A DNA stretch of 64,000 nucleotides from Takakia lepidozioides (GCA_030704615.1 CM060733.1:15934001-15998000), one strand, 5' to 3'; shown: positions 43,200 to 55,689, counted from the first letter of the stretch. The notes: a model not told the origin generated them from the sequence alone. Program-made: numbers and translations.

Positions 43200-44088
43200 T
43201 AGATCTTGAGCTGAGTCTTCAGCTCGACCAACTCTCTGTGGCTCAACCGGTAGGGCGCCTTGGCAGGCGGTTCCGATCCCGGTATCACCTCAATCTTGTG
43301 GTCAACTCCTCTTCGCGGTGGCAAGCCGCTTGGTAAATCCTCCGGCATCACATCCTGGTATTTCTCCAAAATCCCCTTGATCCAATCTGGGCTCGGCTCC
43401 CCATCGCCTTCTCCTTTCAATTCTCTAATGTAAAGCAAAAACTGGGGCTCGTGTGCCTCCTCCACGGCCCACTCCTTTGCTGACAGAAGGTTTATTTGCC
43501 CTCCCACGGATTTGGGCGTTTCTGACACTCGTAAAACCTCGTCACCATTCCCACATGGCAGCGTGACTACTCTCTTGCGGCCATCTATGACCGCTCCGGA
43601 TTTGCTCAAAAAGGTCATCCCCAAAATGAGATCCACTCCATCGATCTCGCAGATGGTGAAGTTCTCACGTCCCTCCCAACTCCCCAGTTGAAGAGGAACA
43701 TCAATCGCCAACCTTGTCGCCAACTGTGGTTCTCTTTGGCAGAACGCACCTCAATAGAGGCCCCCACGTCACTTGTCGGGAGTCCCAGCTTTTGTGCCGT
43801 TGTCGGTGTCATGAAGGAGTGCGACGCTCCTGTGTCCACCAACAACGACACATTAGTTCCGGATATTATCCCATCCACGAACAATAACTGACTCCCTTTT
43901 CGTAAGGCGCCAGTTTCCTGATACAACTCACAAGAAAATTTGCCTACCTTGCAAGTCCTGGCGACCACCGCTTCCACCAAGCGACTGATGGTATCTTCCG
44001 ACAGCTCCGTGGTCGCCCGAGTCATGTTCAATTGCCGGGCTTCGTGCACTTCTTGGCCATGTGCCCGAGCTCCCCGCAATTGAAACAC
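43199..44088 (-). pseudogene. gypsy aspartic protease and linker to RT
   Basis: One frame (44088-43615) has LLVDTGASHSFM, the retropepsin active site DTGA, followed after a frame change (about 43710) by DLILGMTFL, the second conserved protease strand, and [13 protein letters not shown], the entry to the reverse transcriptase. It would process the gag-pol polyprotein. The frame change may be a homopolymer error (GGAAG/TTGGG region). Confidence 0.85.
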
Positions 44089-45106
44089 ACTCCATCAAAG
44101 GTCGCCTTCTGTCCGCCATAAGCCGCTCCACCCGCTTTTCCTTTCGAGCACCGGGTGCCGCCTTGACGTGTGAAGGCCCTCCCTTCGATTTCCACGTGCC
44201 ATTATCGCCGCGTGGCCTATTCCACTTCTTTTCCGGTCGGAAGGAGTCACCTTCCCGCCGAATCTTCTTGTGGTTCAGCTCCGTACGGCCTTGTCTTTCA
44301 CCCCTAGGGACATCCGAGAAACATTCAGCCCTCTCAATTGCCTCTTTCAAAGTCTTGGGTGGCTTCTCCTCCAACTTCCGCCTGGCCCATGGGGCCAGTC
44401 CCGCCACAAAGTTGAAGACCATTTCTGGTTCTGCCATGTCCGCGACTTCGAGCAACAGCACATTGAAAGCCTGGACATACCCCCGAATGTCATCTGTTTG
44501 CTTCAAATTCCTCATCTTGTCCCGGGCGAGCCAGGACGCGTTGAGGGGCACAAACTGTCTCTTGATCAATTCCTTGAACCCACTCCAGTTCAAGGTTTCC
44601 GGGCTTGGACCTCGGTCGTGAAGGCGTTTCTGCCACCATTGTTGAGCATAGCCCCTCAAATAGCTGGGAGCCACTTCCACCCGATCCTCGTCACTTAACT
44701 TGGCCGCCCGGAAGTACTGCTCTAGCTCCAGGAGCCAGGTGTTGAGTGCCTTCCGATTTCGGACGCCCTCGAAGGTGCCGGGTTCCTTAGGCTTCACCTT
44801 AAACTTTGCCTTAGTGGAAATGGCATTAGCCACCTTCAACACGTCTTTCAACGTCCCGCCAAACTGCGCCAACAACCCTTCCCAAAAGGCTGCCAGCATG
44901 GGAGGCATCTCTTGGTTTGTCGGAGCTATCAAGGATTCCTCGGGCTCCGACTCCTCGGATTCCTCCCGCTCTTGAGCGGCCTCGTTTTTGGAAACATGCA
45001 TCGCTTCCTCAAATGGCCGCCTCGGTGACACGTCGCCCCCATCAGGCTCACCGGGATCATCATCTTTTGGGCCGTTCCGCTTTTGCTTCGGCTTGCCCGA
45101 CCCCAT
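44050..45106 (-). pseudogene. gypsy gag with CCHC zinc knuckle
   Basis: From the ATG at 45106 the frame encodes an acidic N-terminus, then a capsid-like helical region with LNTWLLELEQYFRAAKL, QWWQKRL, and GYVQAFNVLLLE, typical of Retrotrans_gag. The knuckle CFNCGELGHMAKKC is in a different frame (about 44090-44055) and ends in TGA, so one frameshift lies near 44130. The product packages element RNA. The frame is also open 5' of the ATG through the primer site, without meaning. Confidence 0.85.
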
Positions 45107-45146
45107 GATGAGGCCAATCCCAAGGATGATCGCGTACTGAACTCTA

Positions 45147-45160
45147 AGCTCTGATACCAA
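45147..45160 (-). promoter_or_regulatory. primer-binding site, initiator tRNA-Met type
   Basis: On the minus strand TTGGTATCAGAGCT lies one base after the 5' LTR end. TGGTATCAGAGC is the usual complement of plant initiator tRNA-Met 3' end. Confidence 0.9.
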
Positions 45161-45161
45161 G

Positions 45162-45868
45162 TGTCGCGCACCTCACTTCGGTAAAATCCCCTTCAAGTCA
45201 TAGTTACTTGCTTTGATGCGTGCGCCTGACTCCCAACCTGGCCGCCGGGCCAACTTGGAGCTTCGGCTGCTCACCGGGACATAACGGTCCCCCCTTCGCT
45301 TCCCTCTAAAACCCTCCACCTAATTGGGACTAGGAGAATTCCCTTTGGTAGATGGCAGTCCGGAACAGCTCCCCACTCTTTGGTCGCTTTCCGGCTCGCT
45401 CGCTTACTCACTAGTTTTGGTCACCAACGGGCTTGCACCGTTCTCGGGGTACTACTCCCTATATATACTTCTGTAGCTGTCCGCGGGGGTTTCACAACTA
45501 GCCATGCCATTTTATGGCGAACCACCACGAAGACCCTCGATTCCGGTGGTGAGTCGCGGTGAGTCTTGGCCCGCTCACCACGGCCCCTATGGACCGTGAT
45601 GAGTCCCAAGACTCCCCACGACTCCCACCACGAGGTCTCCGCCCCCATGGTGAGTCCTATGCCCCCCCACTAAGTCCCACTAAGCTACCACCACCCCTTG
45701 TGGAGCCACCCCCACCGCAACCCGGTGTGCGGGGCTCCACCTAGTGAGCGCCTCCGCTTCCCTGAGTGCCTGGGCACTCAAGGGTGCCTCAGCCCCCCAT
45801 ACCTATCGCTGCCGCTGCCCCCACCACAAGGGCAACCCCTCATGTGTCCCGACCCCCTGCCCTCAAGG
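45162..45868 (-). repeat. gypsy 5' LTR, interrupted by MULE D
   Basis: Matches 38928-39637 and stops after CCCTCAAGG, where MULE D begins. The missing outer 15 bp (CAAAGGGCCGCGACA) are at 27427-27441. Confidence 0.9.
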
Positions 45869-46710
45869 GAGGTTTACTATTTCATGAGCAGAAACCATGA
45901 GCCATGAGCCATGAGCCGCATGAGCCGCATGAGCGGTGAGCCGAAGTCTAAGATACGCGGATTTCATGAGCGGACTCCTCCAAATTTGGAAATGCGGCAG
46001 ATTAAACAAGTATTAAAATAATAGTTTTTTATTTGACCTTGCCGTTTTGGACGTTCCAGATCATGTAATGCGGCGAAGATATGTCGTCAGTAACAAGTCC
46101 GCTCATGGTTTTATAGATCCGCTCATGGAAATAAGTGACCGTGCAACGGGAAATCCAGTATACCACTGCAAAAGGACGTCGCATACTGGCCTGTATAGAG
46201 TATTCCGCGGTTTTACATGCCTTAACATTGGAATGAAGCTGACCCTTTTGCCGCGATTGAACCAATGGAGTCTGCACCAATACAGTCTGCAGTACTTCAC
46301 AATTCTGTCTTCTTCGGGTATTCGGCGGGAAAGGTTTGCAACTGAACTGGGAAATAGGGTGCCGCATTAGGGTTCGCACGTGCGAAATTTCGGAGCGGTT
46401 GGTGTTGGCGAAGGCCGCCTCTGGGGTACCTACGACGATACTTGGAAATTCGGCGCCGCATTTCCTTGTCGGAGGTCGAATGAGGAGAGCAAGTTTTCGG
46501 AAAGCAGAAAAACATGAACCCTCCAACATACAAAAATACATGCACGTGGAAACAAGTGAACGATATATTAATATCTTAGTTCGATCAAAACAGGTTACTG
46601 GTAGGCAAGACATATGTCGGACCTTTGTGTGGCCAGAGTCTGAGGTACTGGCAGCAGTACAGTTCTACTATCCGATGGGCGTACCATTGTATGTGGACCG
46701 CAAGCCAAGC

Positions 46711-49700
46711 TCACTGGTCCCCTGGATCCATATTCAGAAGAGTGTGAACCTCCTGGGGGCTCAACCCTGGTGCATGTATGAAGTGATGAGTTGTGGAATT
46801 ACAACGGAGTCTCTTTAGGTACACGTAGTACAAATGCTTGCAAGGGCAGTATGATGCCCCCTTGTTCGCCATGATCTGGAAGTCGGTGCAATTGCAGGTG
46901 GGTAATTCTGAAATGGTGATGGTGTACACCTCATTGCGAACAGCTGAGCCCGCCGTGGCCATCTGATACACACGCCCGAATCCTGGTGGGGGCACTTCTG
47001 TCGAGCTCTGGATTGTACAGTTCATCCGAAGTGCATTCCCCATCCTTGTCTCGTTCACTTTTGAGGGAGGTCGCCGCCTCTTCGGTTTCCCCCAACGGTG
47101 TGTAGGATGCTTAGAGCTGTCGTGTCCCATTGTTCTTGCTCTCACAGGGGTCGGTGGTGGAGGCTGTGGAAGCGGAAATGGTTGTCTGGGCACGTCAGTG
47201 CGCTGCACCATCCGAAATCCTGCGGCGGTAAGGGCGTCGGCCTCAACCTGACTCAGATCGCAGCCTGGTTCCACCGGCCACACCGGGGGAGCCTCTGGCA
47301 TTGTCTGTATGCCGTACTTGGGCTTTCCATACACGCAAGTCATAATGTCGTGCCTGCAGAACCAGAACTGGGTGGTTGTCGCCTCCGCAAACTTTGCATG
47401 GACAAATCTTCCTGTAAAAGTAGGAGCAGGGACAGCCCCATCTGGATTCCTCCTTATCATCTCTAAACAACGTTGCCGTGTATCCACACGAATTGCGGAA
47501 CACCTTCCTCGAAACGACGGCTTTGTGCGAGCAATTCTCCACTGTGAGGCAGACACAGTCGTCTCCACAATGGCTTGGCCATACTGCATAACAGCGGGCG
47601 GAATGTGGGGCAAGGGAGCGGTGGGAATTTGTTGCACGAAATCCCCGTTTGAAGGCGACGGCGATCTGGAATTTCTTGGGCTTCCACTGCTGGAAGACAC
47701 ATTGTGCGGCAACATGACGGGACCTCGAGGTGCTGTCCGAATGTTCCTGTCGGATCTCCAGGAATCCTCTTCGCACCCGGGTTCCTCTTCAATCCTCCGC
47801 CTGACAGGGCGAGTCCGGACGTCCCCCTCTAGGTGTTCACCTCTGCGGTGCAGAGGCGTCCCTTTGATCTTCTCTCGCAATGCTGTCGCCCATTTCACTG
47901 GATTCTTGGACCTCGAAGCTGTTCGTACCAACAATTCCTCCCTGTCCGGCCCAAAGCCCCATTGTTTGCCGCTCAGGAACTTGTAGTACGTGGCTTGCTG
48001 CATGATTGCTCTGTCGATGTCCTCCGTTGTGGCCGTCACTACGTCCACCAGATGTGCGGCAGAAGACGCTCGCCAGGAGGAGTGGACCGATTCTGCCATA
48101 TTCGTGTTCGGCATGTCCGTGTCGGAATCCAAGCACCGCTCCTAGAAGGACACAAACAACGGTGAGGGACCAATCGAAATGTCCGTAACAGAAAGACAAA
48201 TGAACGAAATTGACAGCAGCCTACCTCCCGCATGTACTGTCCGAACTGTCGATACCGAAAATGCCACCACCCCAACCAGCTGTGCAATGCTCCCAGATTG
48301 GTTGTCTCCACTGCACCTGACGTGTTCCACCAAGCCTCGATGATAGCAAACTTAACCTCCGCGTCATCAAATGTGGGTGCATCCTTCCACGCCGTACAAA
48401 GGACACGGTGTTCAGCCTGGAATGAGCTAGCAACAAATTTGGTAGTGTAGTGGGATAGACTCTGCATCCAATGGAATCCACAGGATCTCTCTTTCCCCTC
48501 CATTGGAACATTGGGGTCCTCACCGTACACACGCCGCACCGCTGCCCAGTTGGCCTGAGCGTTGTCTGCCATGAATCCCCTGAAATTGGGCTCTGGCAAT
48601 CCCGCCCTTGCCATCTGCTGGTTTATGCCCTCCCACAGATGCATCTCGGACTGTGTGTCCTCCCCTTTCATCTCGCAGATTGCAATCGTCATGAGCCTCT
48701 TGGAGTGATAGTCATAAACATGCGCACCCATAGTCACCCACTGATGGTTTGTAATTCGCTTGATGTGATCAAACATCACCCAAGCATTCGACAAGTTTCC
48801 AGTTGTCATGCGAGTGACCAAGTCGACTCCACTCCCAGGCCCACACGTCGACATTTTGAAAATGTAACAACGATCGGATTCGCTGCCTTGCCCTGGAAAC
48901 CTGCTACCTTGGATGTAGTCATATCCAGTCATTCGTTTCACCTCCAGGATTGAGTACATGTCCGACCCCCTGCCGAACTCCTGCTTGCAAGATACGATGT
49001 GATTCCGCACATTCGGACTACAAACGTGCGAGACGGACTCCAAGAGGTCACGCATCTCGTCTTCGGTCAAGGGCTCTCGGTCGGAACCATCTTCAGACAT
49101 GATTTTGCCAAGAGCAATCTTGTGGGCTGCCTTCAGCTGAATCTGCTTTGGTCTGGCTCCGGGGCTCAATTTCACCTCCTCTTTTATGATGTCGTGTGCT
49201 TCCTGCACAGCCTCACGCATGTTGCCTCTCGCCAAGGGGTGGCAGTGGACCCCAACGTGTATGCAAGCTCTAGTCAAGTCCGGGAGCAAATGGATTACGT
49301 AATATTGCTTGGCTCTGCACATGGACATGCACGTCGGTGGTTCTTTGCAATGTGCACACTTGAAAGAACCCGCAGGAGCTTGGCTGGAGACAATGAATGG
49401 ATGATGCGTTGTGCCAGTCCAATCCGTCTCGTTTCTCCGCCCTCCTTTGGAGAGAAAGTGGAAGCAGGTGGGATTGAGGCACCTCAGCTTCCCCGCACAG
49501 AGGACATATCGTACACGAACACCATCAGCAATTTTCGTGCTACTGGTCTTCGTCACACACCAGGGGTGTCCGTCATGCTTTCGATCCATGTCTGTTAACA
49601 TCCCGGAGGCTTTCTTTGACGAAGAAACAGGTGGAAACTCGAAGATGACATTGCCATCGACTTCGGGAGGCAGAAACGTTACCTTTCTGACTGGGAATTT

Positions 49701-50534
49701 GGCATAGTCGAGAGCAGCCAGCTCGGAGCGAGAACCATCGAGGTGATGTTGTCGTAGGAGCTGCACAATGGACCGGGTTGGAGTTATGCTCGAGGGCACA
49801 TGCGTAGCACCTACAGAGACGTCCATGCCGGATTTGAACGACCGTGTGGAGGACATGGGTACCTCAATGCAATCATCTTCCTCGTCGGAAATGTCGAATA
49901 CGTCCACACGAGAAGCTATGGAGGGTCTTGACGGTCCAGGTCGGGAATGATTATCGTTGCATACCTCTCTGTTGGCAGTGGCCGCCTCTCGGTTTCCGGA
50001 CTCCTTTGTGGATGGTGTGGGCAGCGACTGATTCGGAAAGGGAATGGGCATTCCCACAGCTCGGTACAGGATGGTGTCTGACGGGGGAACGTGCCATTCG
50101 ATTCCGCAACCTCCGTCGTTACCTAGCACGACAATGGTCTCGTCAACCTGTCCAGGAACATCCTTCCTTTCTTCTTCCAAATAAACTGTGCCCGGTTTGA
50201 GCTTGAATTTGGAACAAAGGTAAGTTTCAGTCACTCTGCAAAGTCCTCCCTCGTTTGGGATCCAGGCTCTCCCAAGTTGCGGAGGACAGCAAACTATAGC
50301 GTAGGAATTCGGAGCCATCGAACACCGCACGGAGTTGGCAAGTGCGAGGTTCAGTATAGCGACAGACCAAGGCTCACAGGCACCATCTAAGTGGATCTGC
50401 GGAGTCCATCGACAATTGGAAGTCGCACATTGAAGTGGAAAGTATTGTTTCAAGCTACATGCATGAAGGTGGGAGGTTTGATTCCATAGCCAGTGAGTAG
50501 GACAATGATGGCCGATTCGGCGACGAAATAACAT
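46711..50534 (-). CDS. MULE transposase with SWIM zinc finger (copy D)
   Basis: Exons 50534-48225 and 48141-46711 flank an 83-bp GT-AG intron (48224-48142) and encode about 1246 residues, the same length as in copy C, with a handful of substitutions. All features match: Cys/His-rich middle region, MADNAQANW, CGFHW, and SWIM finger CNC...CPCKH. It lies with its 3' end towards the alpha terminus. The palindrome array begins about 210 bp upstream of its start. Because both copies stay open, at least one may still supply active enzyme, for example for copy A. The SWIM finger probably binds DNA; the other assignments are as in copy C. Confidence 0.85.
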
Positions 50535-50747
50535 CTCCTGACAGTTTCTCCTGAGGGTGGATCCAGCAGTATTCTCGGTGCAGACAGGAACGTTCGCACT
50601 GACAAGTGCCAGGACTGCTGGTTAAAACGGTCAGACAACCAAGTTGTGCTCATCAAGACTGGCCGCAATTGTGTTGTTTCGGAACAATGCAACCCATTGA
50701 GGTTCCAGATTTCCCGTCACGAGTGATTCTGTCGATTGCTGGTGGAC

Positions 50748-52333
50748 GGAAATACGGCGCCGCATTTCCGTATTGCATCTTGGTCATGCAACAGAGCGAC
50801 GGAAATGCGGCACCGAGTTTCCGTCCGGGGGAACCTTTATACTCTCCAGAACGGAAATGCGGTAACGCATTTCCATCCAGCAAGCACGGTATGTGAAGGT
50901 GGAACGGAAATGCGTACCGCATTTCCGTTCTGATTGAGAATTATGAACAACGGGAACAGAAATGCGGCACCGCATTTCCGTCCGAGTCGCACTTTTCGAC
51001 ATTCCAGAACGGAAATGCGGCGCCGCATTTCCATTTGTATCTGATGCATGGAGCTGAGGGATAGAAATGCTGCAGCACATTTCCGTCCTTAAAAGACATT
51101 CATACTCTCGAGAACGGAAATGCGGTACCACCGCATTTTCATTCCCAAGCACGGTATGTGAAGGTGGAACGGAAATGCGGTACCGCATTTCCGTTCTGAT
51201 TGAGAATTATGAACAACGGGAACAGAAATGCGGCACCGCATTTCCGTCAAAGTCGCACTTTTCGACATTCCTAACGGAAATGCGGCGCCGCATTTCCATT
51301 TTGTATCTGATGCCTGGAGCCGAGTAAGATTCCGACAGCTTCATACAGCGCAATTCCGAGCGGTTGAGACATTACCTATCCAGAACGGAAATGCGGCACC
51401 GCATTTCCGTTCTGACTGAAAATCGTGAACTATCTGAACTGAAATGCGGCACCGTATTTCCATCCGAGTCGCACCCTACATCATTCCAGAACGGAAATGC
51501 GGCACCGCATTTCCGTTCTGACTGAAAATCGTGAACCATCGGAACTGAAATGCGGCAGCGCATTTCCATCCGAGTCGCACATCCCAACATTCGAACGGAA
51601 TGTATTAGATTTAAAAGGGAAATGCGGCACCGCATTTCCGTTCTGATGAAATATCCTGAAACATCGGAATTGAAATGCGTACCGCATTTCCGTCGGAGTC
51701 CCACCATCCGACATTCCAAAACGGAAATGCGGCACCGCATTTCCGTTTTGTATGTGAGGCATGGAGCTGTGGAACGAAAATGCGGGCAGGCATTTCCGCC
51801 AGCGTCAGACGTTAATACTCTACAGAACGGAAATGCGGTACCGCATTTCCATTCTGACTGAAACGTGCGCAACGGGTAACAGAAATGCGGCACCGCATTT
51901 CCGTTCGAGTCGCACCTTCCGACATTCTCGAACGGAAATGCGGCGCCGCATTTCCGTTTTGTATATTTCGGCCTGGAGCTGTGCTACGGAAATGTGTTGC
52001 CGCATTTCCATCCATGTGAGACCTTCACCTTTCCAGACCGGAAATGCGACACCGCATTTCTGTCCAGGTGAGACCTCTATACTTTCCCGAACGGAAATGT
52101 GGCACGACCATTTCCATCATCAACTAACGTATGTGAAGTGGAACGGAAATGCGGCGCCGCATTTCCCTTCTGAATCTCATACATGGAGCTGTGGGGGAAA
52201 TGCGGCACCGTATTTCCGTTCAACAACTAAGGTATGTGAAGGTGGAACGGAAATGCGGTGCCGCATTTTCTTCAACAAGTACGGATGTGTAGCAGAGTGA
52301 TCGTACTTAACGGAAATGCGGCGCCGCATTCGC
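50748..52333. repeat. 53-bp-period palindrome array (copy D)
   Basis: Inverted counterpart of 459-2163, again at 52-53-bp spacing (50748, 50801, 50853 ...). Several units differ from copy C by one-base indels or truncated arms (for example near 50900 and 51130), so the arrays have begun to diverge more than the adjacent transposase genes. It lies between two divergent gene starts at 50534 and 52769. Confidence 0.95.
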
Positions 52334-52768
52334 ATTCTCGCTCCAACTCATCAGACGCTGGGACGGAAATGCCTTGAAATGTGAACACGTGGAGCAACGG
52401 AATTGCTGCACATGTTCGGCACTTATCTGACTGAAGGGGCAATGAGGCGGCGCGCCTGACCGTTGGATAATGATGTTTGATTTTTCGGACGGCAGCGTAC
52501 CCTCAACGATTCGAATTTCGTAATGACGCAAACTCCACGAGGAGACACTTTCGTCCAACCTTTCGAACCCAAGTGGTGCATCACCGCCGTTTCATCTACT
52601 TTTGTCGTGTCTCCTCAGTCACCCCTCTCGCGCCCTTTCCATCTGCACTCTTTGCCCCTTTTCCCTCTCTCTGTTCTTCTTATTGCTCGAACCTGAGAGG
52701 GGGGAGTTCGTGCACCAGACAGGAGACCTCGTCGCAAGCTCCGGAAATTATACTTCGGACGTAGGCCA

Positions 52769-54782
52769 ATGCCGAAGGGGAGGAAGCAGATGCGTCTACA
52801 GGAGGAGATTGCCATCTCCGAGCAGCAGGCCACTCAGGCAACCCAGCCACCAGTGAGAGCTCCATGCGATCGGGCTGCGCGCAGCTGATCTCGCACCGAA
52901 CCCCCCATTTTGCTTCTGTAATTCTTAGACTGAATGCTAGGAGACTTGAATGCAGAACATGTTTGCATGCCTAACAGGAAAGGTGGACGTGCTGGAGGGA
53001 TCGCAGGAATCCGAAGAGCCGCAGGAAGAGTCCGAGGAGCTAGCTGCAGCACGTACACCCACCCGATCCCCGAGCGCGGGTACTCCTGCCGGGCCTAGCC
53101 CTCTGCGATTCAAAGACGCGTCTTCGAAGGGCAAGTTCAAAGTCTCAGAGATCGACTCGCGTTCTTCGATCATGGAGAATCGCCAGCAGGGGTCGGGCCC
53201 TTCTCCAGCAAAGTCGAAGAAGAAGCAGCCCGTCCCTCTACTGGCTTCTGAACCGGCTCAGGCCGATTCACCCCCCCAACAACGCGAATGAGCAGCAGGG
53301 TAGAAGACAGATTCTATTGCAGCAGACACCTTCACCTGCAAGGATGAGGAAGCAGAAGGCAATCAGGGCGACGGCCGAACAATCTCCCGCAAACCGCTTC
53401 CACGAGCTGAAGCTCAGTTCCTGGAGGATTTCCCGCCTGCAGATGTTGGGGGCCGACTCTGCTGCAGCGAAGGCAATGGGATCGACCGTTTGATCTCGAT
53501 TTGGTACCGGAGGAGGGTGCTGCCGCTGAACGTTCGCAGCAGACCTCACCACCGATGAGCTAGCAGGCCCGGAGGAGGCCTCTGCAATGGCAGAATTGCC
53601 CGCAACACAGGCCCCAGAGTGCAGCTCCAGTTGAGGATGCTCCACCTGCTCACCAGCCACTACCGGCACCTACAGACATGTCTCCGGAGATTTCAAAAGT
53701 GCAGCGGATAAAATGTTGGAGGAGACACACAGTAGCATTGGCAGAGTTCTGGGCAGCAGGGTATTCCAGCGGACTCTTCGAATCCCACTCTGTCGCATGG
53801 TCTCCCTTCCCATCGTCAGGCAGGCCCTTCCCGGAGATGTGGATAAGCTCAAGTTCGCATTTCGAGAAGGGTACCGTCTGGGATCGGCAGCGTTTACGTT
53901 TCCATAGAGAATGAGGACGGCGAAACCCGTGGACCCACTGCGATGAATTGTCAACGTGGGATACCCACTGGCACACTCGCAACCACGAATTCGAGGCGAC
54001 GCTGAAGGGTGATCCCGACTTCGGCCATATGTCGGGAAAATGTTCTTTGTGTGGGACGGAATCACCGACTTCTCGCCTGGTGGGAGTACATCAAGCAGAA
54101 CCATGCCAAGCACATTGGCTGGCATTACATGGTGGAGTGTGTCATCCTCAAGGTGAAGGCGGCAGACCTCCTCCCTCCTCAAGAATGCCATGGCGGACCT
54201 CAACTCGTAAGATACTCATACCCTCCCTAGCACATTCGAAATGCGGTGGCGCATTTCGGTTTCCATTCTGGGTTTGTTCCGTGCTTCCGTGTACTGACTG
54301 GAGAGTGTGCCTTGCAGGGTCACTGAGAATGCGTACGTGCATACCCACATGCACATATGCTGTACAGGGTGAGGAAAACTGGTCTCACTGATCCGCAGAT
54401 GTTTGCGGAAATGCTGGAGCCGGAGCTCATTCAGAAAGCCGTTGCAAAAACAGACCGGACATGGTATCGTCTCACTATGGATGGAATGGTGGAGGTCATA
54501 TACGAAGTAAGTCGTGCTCCAATTTCCCTCTGCTCATCCTTCCCCAATTTCCAGTAATGTTTCCACATGAATCGAATGTAACGCTTCTGCATGTTTTTGT
54601 TGGCAGTCAAACATCAAGCTGGATTTGGCCCATGCCAAACGCTTCTTCATGGAAAGTGAGGGGCAGGTCAAAACGTTGCAGTCATTTACTGAGCACTTGA
54701 AGGAAGCCGTTGTCAAGTCCAGAACCAAATACAAGTCAAGCTTGTGAAGCTGGTGCAATTGCAGATCCGGCACTTGAAAGAC
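52769..54782 (+). CDS. divergent MULE gene, N-terminal part (possible methyltransferase N-terminus)
   Basis: The ATG at 52769 opens MPKGRKQMRLQEEIAISEQQ, exon end at 52852 (CCA/GTGAGA). Further exons: 52979-53286 (Ser/Glu/Pro-rich; frame broken at a C-run at 53272-53279), about 53690-53907 (DVDKLKFAFREGYRLGSA), about 54040-54200 (WWEYIKQNHAKHIGWHYMV), 54371-54509 (TDPQMFAEMLEPELIQKA ... EVIYE with donor GTAAGT) and 54605-54747 (SNIKLDLAHAKRFFMESE ...). A heptad-like LVKLVQLQIRHLKD precedes the gap. No domain is certain. Direction and position make it the best candidate for the N-terminal half of the methyltransferase-like gene. The gap removes the link. Confidence 0.5.
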
Positions 54783-55282
54783 NNNNNNNNNNNNNNNNNN
54801 NNNNNNNNNNNNNNNNNNNNNNNNNNNNNNNNNNNNNNNNNNNNNNNNNNNNNNNNNNNNNNNNNNNNNNNNNNNNNNNNNNNNNNNNNNNNNNNNNNNN
54901 NNNNNNNNNNNNNNNNNNNNNNNNNNNNNNNNNNNNNNNNNNNNNNNNNNNNNNNNNNNNNNNNNNNNNNNNNNNNNNNNNNNNNNNNNNNNNNNNNNNN
55001 NNNNNNNNNNNNNNNNNNNNNNNNNNNNNNNNNNNNNNNNNNNNNNNNNNNNNNNNNNNNNNNNNNNNNNNNNNNNNNNNNNNNNNNNNNNNNNNNNNNN
55101 NNNNNNNNNNNNNNNNNNNNNNNNNNNNNNNNNNNNNNNNNNNNNNNNNNNNNNNNNNNNNNNNNNNNNNNNNNNNNNNNNNNNNNNNNNNNNNNNNNNN
55201 NNNNNNNNNNNNNNNNNNNNNNNNNNNNNNNNNNNNNNNNNNNNNNNNNNNNNNNNNNNNNNNNNNNNNNNNNNNNNNNNNN
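54783..55282. other. assembly gap (500 N)
   Basis: Run of N, probably of nominal size. It hides the rest of MULE D and the 3' part of the next retrotransposon. Confidence 0.99.
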
Positions 55283-55689
55283 CACCTGCTCATCAGCTGT
55301 GATTGTCAACCGGTCACCACTTCATCATGTAAGCTAACAGTGGCTGGTTCTTCTAGGATTTTCTATTTCTCCTTCTCTTTCTTCATCGAAATGTGATGGG
55401 TAAAATGCTGGTTTTCCTTTCTTCAGTGTGTGCTGTCACTCCACCACAGCAGATACCTCTTCAAACAACTTAGGCTTTCCAGCCGCATCTCTGCACATGC
55501 TCCCATTCTGGGTGTGCAGCAAATAGGGTAGCTTTTTTTCCTGCTCCTCATCCAGTCCTCCCCTCCATTCATACTCTCTGACTCCTCGAGGTATCTTGTA
55601 GCAGGCAGGTAATCTACTAGATTTCTTTGTGGTAATTTGTATCTCGTGCATTCCCATTATGCACAGTTAGTAACTAGAATTCCAGTCAT

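Larger units (their letters stand above)
38928..45868 (-). mobile_element. Ty3/gypsy chromovirus-type LTR retrotransposon
   Basis: Order on the minus strand: 5' LTR (45868-45162, lacking its outer end), tRNA-iMet primer site, gag, protease, reverse transcriptase, RNase H, integrase, chromodomain, 3' LTR (39652-38928). LTRs begin TGTCGCG and end CGCGACA. The target duplication is CAAGC at 38923-38927, with its partner at 27442-27446. The LTRs differ at few positions, mostly one-base homopolymer indels, so the insertion is young, yet the coding region needs at least seven frame changes. A chromodomain guides integration to modified histones. The family is common in plants. Confidence 0.95.
45869..54782 (+). 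mobile_element. MULE copy D, longest copy, running into the gap
   Basis: Starts with the alpha end GAGGTTTACTATTTC directly after the 9-bp duplication CCCTCAAGG in the gypsy LTR. It contains the alpha subterminal repeats (45869-45985), transposase (minus), palindrome array and a divergent gene (plus), then unknown sequence. It is cut by the N run, so its beta end is unseen. 45869-52790 is the inverted near-identical copy of 1-7051. Confidence 0.9.

Noticed and set aside
1-54782. Integrated large DNA virus or Maverick
   Set aside because: No capsid protein, packaging ATPase or protein-primed polymerase is visible; ends and target duplication are of MULE type.
54710-55396. ORFs spanning the N run
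   Set aside because: Translation of N is meaningless.
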